Origin: Symsagittifera roscoffensis
Taxonomy: Eukaryota; Xenacoelomorpha; Acoela; Convolutidae
Reading direction: 5' to 3'
NCBI RefSeq assembly: GCF_963678635.1
Contig: NC_087068.1
Coordinates: 52,412,013-52,476,012 of the forward strand
Length of the DNA stretch: 64,000 nucleotides
The translations under genes were made by a program, and so were the position numbers. Under the pieces are notes generated by a model. That model was not told the origin of the DNA and did no database searches. It saw nothing but the letters and a program-made list of their open reading frames with translations. The first letter of the stretch is position 1; every line of letters starts with the position of its first letter. Shown one piece after another: positions 23,170 through 33,602 of the stretch.

Positions 23170-24105
23170 GTTGACCTTCATAGAAAAAAAAATGCTTATC
23201 ATACAGTTCCTGACAAAAACAAAATGCTTATCATACAATTCCATGCATGGGTTTTACGGAAAAAAATGTTTATCATAGGATTTCCATTTATGAAAATTGT
23301 ATGATAAGCTTTTTTTGTTGATTTTTTTTCAGGAAAACCTTTAAAAAGAATTTTTTTGTAAGTTTAAATGAGCTTGATTCGTTTTCTGATTAAGTTAGAT
23401 CAAATTGGCCCATTTTTTTCATTTTTTTGACAAAAAATGTTTATCATACAATTTTCATTCTATGGAAATGGTATGATAATCATTTTTTTATAAACAAAAC
23501 TTTAGCCGCGACACAAAAAGTTTTGAAAATTTGCCCCATTTTTTTTTTCAACCGCAAATCGAATTTTTTACGCAAACAAACATTTTTCGAAAATTTTTTA
23601 TTCCTATTTCCTTTGTATGGCGTGTTTATGTATGCCCTGATCAATGTCTGATATTTTGAAAATTCAAAAATTTAAAATAATCATCGTTGAAAAATTTTTC
23701 CAAAAATTAAAAGTTTTTTAATTTTGTTATATCAATTGTGAACGACAGCTCGACAACACTTTAGGTCGTTTTCTATGCCTTGTAAATGCAAGACCGTCCA
23801 ACCTTAGCTGCTTTGAGTAAGCAAGGTCTTTGTCACTTGGGTTCGGTTGCAAACAGAACCCAAATTGTTTCAGAAAACAAAATTAGAAACAAAAAACAAC
23901 TTTTTGGCTTGAGGCGAAAACACCTATCAAACAATTCCAATTAATGGAAAAAATGGCTATCTTACAATTCCATTGTATAGAAAAAATGGTTATCATGTGA
24001 TTTTCATACGATTTTTTTATTCTATGGAATTGAGTGGAACCGAATGATAAGCATTTTTTTCCATAATATGGTATTGTATGATAAGCATTTTTGTCATATT
24101 GGGTA
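23170..24105. repeat. array of ATGCTTATCATACAATTCCA-type palindromic repeats
   Basis: At least ten degenerate copies of AAAATGCTTATCATACAATT or its reverse complement (GTATGATAAGCATTTTT) are scattered over 0.9 kb, often as facing pairs separated by 5-15 bp, for example about 23,436-23,492 and 24,033-24,095. This arrangement would make several hairpins. No gene lies in it; the frame 23,427-23,651 overlaps two copies and is not convincing. Confidence 0.6.
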
Positions 24106-25199
24106 GATCAGTTTTTTTCAAGATTTTAGAAAAATAATGTGTTTAAAAGAATCACAAAAAAAATTTTAAGCTGATATTTTAGACAATAACTAATTAAAAA
24201 CTGAAAATTAAAGTAACATTTTGTGCTTTGATAGCATAGATTTACAAAAAAAATCACTTAAAAGTAATAATCAAAAAGTTTAGGCTACAGAGATAAGTAA
24301 CAAAAACTAAAAGAAAAATATACATTGAATTTTTCAAAAAAACTCGGTATGGATATATGGGCCAATAGATAAATCACACTTTTTACCGCATAATTTTTTC
24401 TTTTTACGTACCGTTTTTGGTAACATATTGAAGTTTTATTATTTGTGATTGGAAGTAAAAAAAAAGATTTTGAAAAATCACTGAGTGTCGAGATAAATTG
24501 GTTTAAATTTTTCCTCTTTTCAGTTTGCTTTCCAGCTGAGGATTGTTTATCCCCTATCAAACTAGTCCTAAATCTCAAGCACTTTTTAAAATTGATAAGA
24601 GTTTACTTTCGCTAATTTTTAGTACATGTTTTTGGTTATTCTATAAATAAATATTTTTTGCAAAATCAACTGAAATGGGATCCTTATGTTCAACTTGTAC
24701 AGCAGCCGTCTAATCTTTTTTAAACTTTTAGTTTTAATATATGTTTTTAGAAAATTATTGTCACAAGTGAGCTTACGCGATCCTATACGGCGTGTCTACT
24801 AAAAGTGGAAGCTATAAGTTAGAAATCAGTACATAATTATTCATGTGACGAATAGCAAAAAATATCATATGCTACCCACCTTCCTCCTACACACCCCAAC
24901 GCAACCCCTATAGCGACCCCCCTCTAATAAATGCAAATTGTTTTTAAGTTAAACGCTAGAAAAGTTTCACATGATAGACATATAGTAAACGCGGAGAAGC
25001 AATTACCAAATGCACTAAAAAAGATGGAAAATTGAAACAGTTTATAGAAAAACAAACTAAAACTGGAAAAATTTCTCTTCTTGAATCAAAAAGCATAAAA
25101 GCAAAGTGTTCTCAAAAATATTAACTAAATGAAATATATTGAAAATGAAATGCGCAACTATTTTTCAAGAAATTTATCTTTCTGGACAAATGAACTTAC
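24106..25199. other. gene-free sequence; possible first intron of the 25,200 exon
   Basis: AT-rich except a C-rich patch at 24,878-24,925 whose minus strand has four G-runs (GGGGGG, GGGG, GGGG, GGG) within about 50 bases. If the exon at 25,200-25,276 is real, downstream exons should lie here or at lower coordinates, but none could be fixed. Confidence 0.4.
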
Positions 25200-25276
25200 A
25201 GATTTTGATCAGCGGCATTGTTTGAAGTGATATTGGACACATTAGAAGTAACATAAGTTGAATTGCTCGAAGCCAT
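25200..25276 (-). CDS. possible first exon of an unidentified gene
   Basis: On the minus strand ATTTCAAAAACTTCAG is followed immediately by ATG (25,276). 77 nt are open, encoding MASSNSTYVTSNVSNITSNN and a few more residues, and end at a strong donor GTAAGT (25,199-25,194). TTCAG placed directly before ATG is the usual nematode trans-splice or first-exon arrangement. The peptide is Asn/Ser/Thr-rich with three N-x-S/T sites, as seen at the extracellular N termini of receptors, but that is only a hint. A possible second exon after CTTTTTTAG near 25,017 is open for about 28 codons; it is not listed because its 3' border is unclear. It might be a chance match. Confidence 0.33.
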
Positions 25277-28200
25277 CTGAAGTTTTTGAAATTTAAGAAA
25301 AAGGAAAGAAATTATTTTCAATTTTTTATATTAGTTTCAAACAATTATGGAAACTAGAACTATACCATTCAAAGGGAGTGTTGAATTTTTTCAGTGGGAG
25401 TGTTTAAAATACTTTTTACCCGTTTGAAATGTAACTAAATTATGAGGATGGAAAATAACGCCTATGAAACCAGCTGAACAATTCGTATTGTTTTTTCACT
25501 TTTCAGCAAATCAAGACAAACAAATCAGTTGCTTTTTTGTTTGTTCGATCGACGCTAAATTTTTGTGGCAAAAAAGCAAGCCTAAGCTTGGTTTTACAAA
25601 AACAAAATAAAACTAACCACTGGCGCGCTTAACGGGTTTGTTTTTTTTTGCGAAAAGCTTAAATGTGATTGGCTGAAAAATATACCTTGAAGGTATACAA
25701 AAATAAACCACCATTCGGCTGCTATGGTTTGAAAATGGTCAAAATTCAGATATCCATTGAATAAAAACGAAACAAAGTGAAGAAAAATCGGAACAATTAT
25801 ATATCTTACAGCAATTTCTGCTGTGGATTCTGATAAAAACAAGACAAAAATCAAAAAAGTCCGCATTTATTTGCCAAATATAAACAAATACAAAACAATT
25901 TAGTTTTTTATAAACTGAACGAATATTACAAGGCTCAGACAGGAAATTAAAAGTAGCTCCCTTTTCAATTAAATTTTTCACCTGGGGCGTATGCATTATC
26001 TTTGACCAGGAGTGGACATATCAAAATATTCATTTTCCTTCAATTTTTCTGAAGTCGATGGAAGGGGTTTTTCGATTAACATCCTGTTAATAAGTTTGAA
26101 CCTATTTGCATTCTGTTTGAATTCTGAATTGCACCTATTTGAATTCTGTTTTACAAGGGGGGAGGGGTTCCAGAGTTAGTGTTGTAATTGTTTTCGAAGT
26201 TGGATGAAATTTCAGTTTCAGCTTTTCTTCCGAACTAAGTGTGAACAAGAATGAAGTAGATTAAAACTTTTAAATTTCTGTTCTGATATTAGTTATCATA
26301 GTTACAAAAAAACTAGTGAATCTCGAATTCAATTTGCATGGATTCGGTTTGATTCTACAAAATAGTCAATGTTAACAACAACCTATAGATTGCGTTTCCG
26401 GCCTCAGATCTTAAACTTGTTTACCTCAGCCCGATTTTATTTTTATGAGCCAAATTTTAGCGAAATATGGCTTTCAGAAAAATCTAAAATTTATATATGG
26501 AAAATTGAGATTTAAAGTAGAACCTTTACTCAATCGCTTTTTAAGGTTGTTTTACAAAAAAGATGCGACAATTATCATCAGCTTTTTTAAGTGCAGTTAC
26601 CATTAAGATTTATAAGGATCAAAAAAATTATATTATCAGGTTATCTTAGATTATCAGGTTATTTTGTTTGCGAAGAAAAAAAGTTCTGAATTCAAGTGCC
26701 AAAATTGAAATTTTTTATTGCTATTGCCATCTACATGAAAATGTTTTTTTTAATAATTATTTTCTCAAAATTTTTTTGAATCAAGCTTCTCAAAATTTGA
26801 AAAACTCGCTTTTCATGAAACTTTTTTAAGAGCCTAACTAATTTTCTTAGAGCGTCACAGAATCAAAAACTATTTATCCAATCTATCTTATGAAAACTCA
26901 AAAAACTAAAATAGTTTTCATAAACTGCGTCAAGAGAAAGCTTTTAAATTTCATATCGTCATCAATGAAAAAATAAATACAGATGTTACTAATCCATTTT
27001 GCATTGCCGCAGGTGATAAAACCTTTATTAACATTTACAAACAGTTGCCATTGCGTCATGCAGCAAATCAAAGCAATCAGCATTTAATAGCAAAAAATAT
27101 ATAAGCAAGTCAAAAGAAAATGCGAAAAACGATTAACTTACAAAACGAAAATCTAAAAAAACGCCATCCGTCCGCACAGAATTATTTTAGAAAAACTTAG
27201 AAAAATAAACATGAGCATTCAGGTTAAAGTAAAGCTTGAAAAAAATCTTGAATTCAGGCATGTGATTACATAAGGACAAACTTTTGTGGAGCTTCCAATT
27301 AAATCACGTTAGAACAACAAGTAGTTTCACATGATTGAACGAGTGAATAACATGTGACACGCATTTTTCCCGAGTTTTCATCGGAACTTTGAAAAATGTC
27401 TTGTTAAAATTTAGATTTATCAGGAAAACTATTGACTGATTTTTTAAATTGCAAACAGTAAAACAGCTGCAGTTTGGAAAAGTTTCCAGTAATAATGTGC
27501 ACCAATTGTGCGGATAACTAAACAATCTTTAAATGTTTCCTATTTTATTTATGAGGAAATCAAAGTTTCAATTTTAAGGTGAGCTAATTGTAAGTAGTTT
27601 TCAAAAAGTTGTGCAAATGAATAAAAAAATTATTAAAAACTCTGACCATAAAGCATTTTTGTGGTGTGCTAATATTGTAAGTCAGTTTCGAAAAAGTGCA
27701 AATGAATACTCTACTCTACCCTACTCTAACCACAAAGCAGAAATCAGATCTTTAAATAAAGAAATGTTTCAGGTAAATCTTTATAGGTAAATAGTTGATC
27801 TTGAAGTATAGAAATATAGCAATTACAGGTAGTGAAGGAAAAAATTTTTTTTGGTTCGTGTGATAATTGCTGTAACAAGCGTTTCGGTCAAATTAATGCG
27901 TTTTGGCCAAAAGAAGATATTCTAAGCTATTTATTATGAGAAAATTGGACTTTGAGAAGGTTAAATGACAGAAAGAAAAAGTTCTTCTTCAACATTTGTA
28001 ACAACATTTGTAACATTGGAAATTGTTCTTCCAGTCGTTTTTAACAATCTTTATCGGTCAATTTAAAAAATCTTGTATAGCTAGAATCAAAACTCTACGC
28101 TGCTACAGTGTACAAATTCAAATCTCATTTGAACAACTTCAATTAATTTGTTTTATGAGTTAATCAAATTAAATGCAATTTGCGCAATTACCAGATTCAA

Positions 28201-28474
28201 AAATGATAGCTATAGAAACAAGAATGCTCGTATCAGTGCAAAGCCTTGAATGTTTCGACTGCATTTTAAGGTATATCGAGCAGTAATAACATTTAAAAAA
28301 ATTAATGAAATAAAACAAAATGAAAAAAAAATTTTTTTTCTAAAATTTGAAATTTTTTATGAAAATCATCCCCCCACACGCCATATAAAGTACAAAAGGA
28401 TAAAATTTGCTCCTTGTAACAAATCAATTATGGCAAATAAGCTTTTTTCAACCAATTAGGAACGTTTTTTAAGA
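25277..28474. other. gene-free sequence with a small tandem repeat
   Basis: No supported gene. At about 27,581-27,750 a block (GCTAATxxTAAGTxxxTTxxxAAAAAG ... GTGCAAATGAATA) is repeated once with divergence. A G-rich patch, AAGGGGGGAGGGG, lies near 26,153-26,165. The remaining frames are A/T-rich. Confidence 0.45.
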
Positions 28475-28765
28475 GGGATTAACTCTCCGCTTACGCGTTA
28501 ATAGCGCGAAATATATCGCGAGTTAATTGTCCCAAATTGGCCAAAATGGCAATCTTTAAACCCGCGTAACTTTACAAAAAACGGTCACAGGTAAATAATC
28601 TTTTCAAATTTGAGCTCAAGACAACAATACCTTTTGAATGAAATAAAAAATTCCGTCAAAAATGTCTAGTTAAAAAGTCGAAATTTGTCTGAAGAAAAAA
28701 AACCCACCCCGATCACAAATATTCCGTTACTTTCGTGTCGAAAGTCGGAACAATAACGTATACTC
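28475..28765. repeat. dispersed repeat copy, family A
   Basis: The cleanest copy of the family also found at 1,853-2,658. It begins TAACTCTCCGCTTACGCG, continues with TTAATAGCGCGAAATATATC and ends near GAAAGTCGGAACAATAACG. Alternating CG-containing words stand out against the AT-rich background. Confidence 0.55.
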
Positions 28766-30373
28766 TCAAGCATTGAAATCGTCAAATAAGTACCAAGCAA
28801 TCACAACGAATCAGTTGATTCAATTTTTTCAATAAAAAATGTTTATTCATTTCGTACAATATAATTTTCTGTTTCTTTTTTGGCTAGTAATTAATAAACT
28901 TTACTAACTTTTTGCGGTTGTCTGGACTTATAACTGCTGGTAAGTTTTGAGGTCAATATAAGAAAAAAAAATCAGATTGTGTGTCTGGATACATTCAAAA
29001 ATGAACATCACAGTGAAAAAAGTTCAGCTCTGATTTCCGAAAACAAAATTTTTAAAAATTTTTTCTCTACAAAAATCTGGTTTCATTAAATAAAAAAACA
29101 TGATATTAAAGCGAAATTAAGAATTGAACTCTTCGATAAGTTTGAAAACTAATTGGATGTCAAAAATATTTTTTTCTTGGGCTCACGAAGCCACTGATAA
29201 GAGTTTTGCTTACATATGTTTTTTTGACGAATTTTAGAAATATCAAGCTTCAAGTTAACATATTAAAACTTTTGAAAAATTGAATTTGATTTCTAAGAAC
29301 AAAAAAAAAGATCTCAAGGCCAAGAAAATAGTTAGATTTTTTGGTTTTTGGATAAATTCGAAGCCCAATTGCCGCTTGTTTGCGTGACACATACATCATT
29401 ATATAGGATTACAAAACCATTTTCTTACGGTCTGATCACGCTAGTTTTTGTTTTTTCAAACTTTGGTCAATCAATGTTTCGACTGTGCTCGATCTACGCT
29501 TCGATAATGTGTTAACTTTGCTTTGACTGCATGTAGCGACCTTTCCGACTATCATTTTTTTGATAAAATGAATTAACATCAGAGTGTAAGCCTTTCAGGT
29601 GACTTTTCATGACAATAGTTGAACAAAAAAATGCTTGAAAATTTGCAATTAAATGCTTAAAATGAAGTTTTATATTGCGGGAAATCTAATTTCTCAAAAT
29701 CTTGAAAAATTTCTCCCTGAAACTTCTAATTTGATGTAAAGAATTTTTTTGCATTGATTGTTGTTGATTGCAACACTCTGATAGAGGTCTATTTTAAGAA
29801 ATTTGAGCTGTCTTTAATTCAAAAAACAATTAGTTTTTCAACAAAGTTACTCAAAACAGCCAGTAACCAACCAACGTTCCTACTGTGCTTGAAAATTGTT
29901 TCGCTTTTCTGGCCCAGCATCAAGTGTCTATGTTTTCGACTTTGTGCTGGACTGCAAATAGCTTATCGACCGCAGACTTTCAATCGTAAAATTGCAAATT
30001 CTCGATGAGTTTTGGAGATGAAGCATAAGTTGACTGTCTCGACGCTGGCAAGCATAGAAGTTCAAGCTTATCGACCTGAATATTGTTGAGCATTCGAGGG
30101 AAACTGATTGAAATCCACCAATACTCCTGTTCTTGTACTGATCATATTCACAAAACAAAATTTTGCAGGTCGTTTTAACTAAAAAATAGCAAAAAATCAT
30201 CTTTCAAAATGATGATGATTTATTCAACGTTTTTGACATAAGAAACCTGTTTTTTTTATTTTGAGTATTTTTTTGTACCGATTGTCAGCTTTTTTTCCTG
30301 TGTAGCTATTAAAAAATGTAATAACAACCTACACAAATTGTTTTATAATTTATTTTTAAAATGCATTTATAAC
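28766..30373. other. gene-free sequence up to the large LTR element
   Basis: Frames at 29,754-30,008 (+) and 29,928-30,200 (-) overlap each other and have no recognisable family. No promoter or RNA gene seen. This is the left flank of the 18.85 kb insertion. Confidence 0.45.
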
Positions 30374-30377
30374 CTAC
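30374..30377. repeat. target-site duplication (left), CTAC
   Basis: CTAC precedes the left LTR and is repeated at 49,231-49,234 immediately after the right LTR. Confidence 0.88.
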
Positions 30378-30785
30378 TGGAACCTGATCTAAACTATATT
30401 TTATGATTGGATAAATTAAATGTTTTACCAATGTAAAGTATTTAATATTAACCAATCATGATCCATCTAACTAACAACCCACTTATTTGTAAGTGCTGAA
30501 GTTACTTGTAATTTCAGCACCAGAGAGATTTGAATTTAACTTAGAAATTAGTTGGACTCTCCCGAGCACTTCAGCAGCCGCAATAAACCAGTATACCCTA
30601 GATCTATTGAGCCTAGCAGAGACTAGTTAAACAACCTGAGACTAGATAGTATAAGAGTAAGATTAGGATCGGTATTAGACTAAGAAGTTGCACGAATCTA
30701 TCCGGCCGAAAATAAGATAGCGTGACGAGCAGACGGTGTACCCTATCCGAAATTACTCTATGAGTTACACTTCGGTCCTAACTCA
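30378..30785 (+). repeat. 5' LTR of the 18.85 kb element
   Basis: 408 bp, starting TGGAACCTGATC and ending CCTAACTCA, the same as 48,823-49,230 by eye. An AATAAA lies at 30,582-30,587 and TATAAG at 30,650-30,655; either could be the polyadenylation or TATA-type signal, but the transcript start is not known. Confidence 0.95.
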
Positions 30786-30787
30786 TC

Positions 30788-30805
30788 TGGTGCAACCATA
30801 AGTCT
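30788..30805 (+). promoter_or_regulatory. putative primer-binding site
   Basis: TGGTGCAACCATAAGTCT begins 2 nt after the 5' LTR. TGG is the complement of a tRNA CCA end, and a gap of a few bases from the LTR is usual. The matching tRNA was not identified. Confidence 0.55.
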
Positions 30806-30873
30806 CGAACAAGACCTTACTAGATTAGAATTAACCAAAAATAGATTAGAAATTAGACAAAAACATTTACAAA

Positions 30874-31107
30874 ATGTTATACGACAATAATTTAATTGAA
30901 ATGTCTCTCCGACTCAATAGATCAGAGCCAATATTCCGAACCATAATAGAACTACCCGGAATTGGAAGAAGACCTCGAACCAAAGACGACATACGACAAA
31001 GTAAAAACTTGCCGTATAGTTATATGATAGTTCGGCAAAAGCCAGAACAAACTTTTATATTTCGAATACTACTTGCAATGAATTTAGATTTCCATTTGCA
31101 AACATAA
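30874..31107 (+). CDS. small leader ORF, 77 residues
   Basis: First ATG-initiated frame of any length after the primer site. It begins MLYDNNLIEMSLRLN and is moderately basic, with no membrane segment or known motif. Three of its codons near the middle encode GIGRRPR. It may be a real small protein, a 5' exon of a spliced product, or an upstream ORF limiting ribosome access to ORF1. The older copy does not cover this region within the window, so conservation cannot be judged. I do not recognise a family. Confidence 0.35.
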   Translation: MLYDNNLIEMSLRLNRSEPIFRTIIELPGIGRRPRTKDDIRQSKNLPYSYMIVRQKPEQTFIFRILLAMNLDFHLQT

Positions 31108-32038
31108 AACCTTGAAGTTACTCTTCAAAATCATTTAAGGCGCTAAACAAAATTAATATTATACAATAACGATTGATAAAAAGATCTAAGATCGTTTTCC
31201 TAAAACTCTGCAGTATTATACAAAACATGTTTGAAAAATATTTATTGGAAAATAAAAATAAAAATTAGTAGCATGACAATAAATGGTTAGTAATCATAAA
31301 TCATCCTGTTGTTCCAGCTTCATCATCTAAAACATAACAGCAATCATCAACTCACTAACATCATAAAACACTAAATCTTTCCTTTACACACATTTAAAAT
31401 TTTATTAAAACTTAAATTCACTTAATTTTAAAACCAGATCATCAAGGCTTATCCTTGGATCTTAAATCATTTTCTACTTAATTAAATTTTAAATTTGATC
31501 ATCAAGGCTTATCCTTGGATCAAACAGAACAACTTTGTTCTCCCCCACCCACTTAATTAGTGTCTAACGACCTCAAACGTCGATTCACTACCCAACCCTT
31601 TCTAAAGACCTAAGACTAATAGAAATTTTTAAACAAAACTAATCATTCAAATTAGGATAAACAGTGAAGAACTTCGGTTATTCATCCTTCACTTGACCCC
31701 CCCTCTTACCAGACCCAGGATAAATCTTAGACTTAGTAAGTTTAAAATAGTATCTAACGAACTACTCGCGTTCTAATTATACCTGAACCTTGTGGATCGA
31801 TTTACTATTCTCCAACCCTTGAACACAATCACTACCCCTAAGTAAGATTAAGTAAGTTAACACCTTAACTTATACTAGCCACGAGAAAGTAAAAAATCAT
31901 TCTTCGGAATCGATATACTTTTCTCTCCAACCCTGAACAAATAGACCCAGGTTAAGCTAACCAAAAAATCGTAAGAACTAACAGTTTAAGAAAATAGAAA
32001 TCATTTAACAACTTTTTGCATCCGTCATTCTAAACCTT

Positions 32039-32506
32039 ATGTCATTTAAAAACCTAGGAAATAAACAAACAATCATTTTACACAATTGTGAAATAGATAA
32101 CAAAAAATACGACCTTGTAATCACACCTCATACACAAACAGTTGGATACATTCGCACAAAACGACAAACACTAAAGAGGAAAATAATAACTAAACAAAGA
32201 CAAATAACACGAAAAAGATTTTCAAAAAACCGAAACGCATTTTCAGAATCAGAAACCAACAGTTTAGACGAACTTTACAAACTAAAAGAATCAATAGATA
32301 AAAATTACCCACTTCACGATCAATTATATTTTTCTGACTCAGAAACAACTTCAAATTCATCACAAAGAGGAAAAAGAAGAATAAAAAAGCAGTACAAACA
32401 CAAACCAGTACATCTATACAATTGGAATCAACCAATTCGACACATTAATAATTACATATTAACAGTCATCGAACGAAAAAATGAGCTCAACGCACACTCC
32501 AGGTGA
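32039..32506 (+). CDS. ORF1, 155-residue basic protein of unknown function
   Basis: Opens at ATG 32,039 and ends overlapping the start of ORF2 by 26 nt in another frame. The N-terminal third contains a striking Arg/Lys cluster (residues about 40-66, including LKRKIITKQRQITRKRF). A central acidic part has Ser-Glu-Ser-Glu and Ser-Asp-Ser-Glu stretches, and a second basic patch (GKRRIKKQYKHK) follows. There is no signal peptide or membrane segment. Arginine-rich regulatory proteins of complex retroviruses bind RNA with similar patches, but no homology to any is visible; an RNA-binding or nuclear role is only an inference. Translation of ORF2 could follow by leaky scanning or reinitiation. Outside the window in the older copy. 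Confidence 0.6.
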   Translation: MSFKNLGNKQTIILHNCEIDNKKYDLVITPHTQTVGYIRTKRQTLKRKIITKQRQITRKRFSKNRNAFSESETNSLDELYKLKESIDKNYPLHDQLYFSDSETTSNSSQRGKRRIKKQYKHKPVHLYNWNQPIRHINNYILTVIERKNELNAHSR

Positions 32507-33254
32507 CGAAACTCCAGATGATGATGAAATCTTTCCTTTTATAGTAGACGCAGATACTGATAGAGGACAACACATATTTTGTCAAAATTTACTCGTAAAT
32601 TTATTTGAACCCGGAATCAGTCCATGTAAAACAGAGTTCCCCGATGTAAAAATCAAAAGACAAATCATAGATCACTACTTAAAAGATATATGCAACATAA
32701 CACAACAGTATGGAATCTACTCTATAGAATTCACCTCACCAAACCATAATAATAGAACATATACTATACAAACAGACGATCTTGATTTAGAATTTTCAAA
32801 AGTTTTTTCAGAATATATAAAAAGCATCCAATATCATAACTCACAAAGAGCAAACTCCATATTCACAAATGAAGTTTTCGCAATAATATATAGTTATATT
32901 TCGATATTAGAAAACGAAATCCCAATAACAAATGTCTCACCGACAGAAACATCTAAACATTTGAAAGTACGACATGAAATCACACTACTCTCTAGTTATT
33001 TAAACATCATTAAAGAAAATTTCACGAAAGACGACGTTTCACAACATACCAAACACGATTTACAAAAAATTTTAGCATGGTTCATAATAGATTATTTCAC
33101 ACACAATATTGATTTAATTGCACAAGCAAGAAAAAATTTTAGACCCCAAAATTCGAACGATGATACCGCTATCACAGAACAATCAGATTATGTTTGGGAC
33201 CCCGAATGGTCTCATCCCGCATTTATAAGCTTTCCACAATCAATCTCAAATTAA
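32481..33254 (+). CDS. ORF2, 257-residue acidic protein in the Gag frame
   Basis: Starts at ATG 32,481 inside the end of ORF1 and terminates with TAA at 33,252. The reading frame is the same as that of Gag-Pol and remains open without any stop for the next 116 codons to the Gag-Pol ATG. The N terminus is acidic (TPGDETPDDDEIFPF), and the rest is predicted helical with Ile, Leu and Tyr. Its position before capsid suggests a matrix-like or N-terminal Gag domain. Either a suppressible stop or a recent nonsense mutation separates it from Gag. No known domain was recognised. Confidence 0.65.
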   Translation: MSSTHTPGDETPDDDEIFPFIVDADTDRGQHIFCQNLLVNLFEPGISPCKTEFPDVKIKRQIIDHYLKDICNITQQYGIYSIEFTSPNHNNRTYTIQTDDLDLEFSKVFSEYIKSIQYHNSQRANSIFTNEVFAIIYSYISILENEIPITNVSPTETSKHLKVRHEITLLSSYLNIIKENFTKDDVSQHTKHDLQKILAWFIIDYFTHNIDLIAQARKNFRPQNSNDDTAITEQSDYVWDPEWSHPAFISFPQSISN

Positions 33255-33602
33255 GCAATAGGTACAATATCTTACATAAGAGATTATGTAAGAGTAATAC
33301 CATTAACAATTGATGCAACACCATTAAACTATAATACATTTTTACCCGATACACAAAATAATAGTTTAAACTCGACAGTCATACACAACGAAAACCTCAA
33401 TGGAACTAGGAATCTTACTCAACAAGATATCCAGACACCATCACACTTCATAAATGAAGAAATTGTACACACAACAACTACACAACAAAGTATTTCACCA
33501 ATACGCCCAAATTTAACAACACCAAGAAATACAAATCCTTCACAAACACAGGTAACCTTACAATCAACCGTTAAACCTTCGGTTGCTCCAAAATATTCCC
33601 AT

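Larger units (their letters stand above)
30786..32038 (+). promoter_or_regulatory. 1.25 kb leader of the 18.85 kb element
   Basis: Between primer site and ORF1 lies a long leader. It contains two hairpins 60 bp apart (31,437-31,461 and 31,497-31,521; stem CAAGG/CCTTG with loop CTTAT, extended by GATC ends) and three loosely repeated segments with CGATxxACT ... CCAACCCT (about 31,580, 31,798, 31,910). Three donor-like sites follow: GTAAGT at 31,736, GTAAGA at 31,842 and GTAAGT at 31,852. A leader of this kind could hold packaging signals and the donor for spliced downstream messages; that function is inferred. Confidence 0.5.

Noticed and set aside
29754-30200. overlapping frames on both strands
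   Set aside because: Mutually overlapping, AT-driven, no motif.
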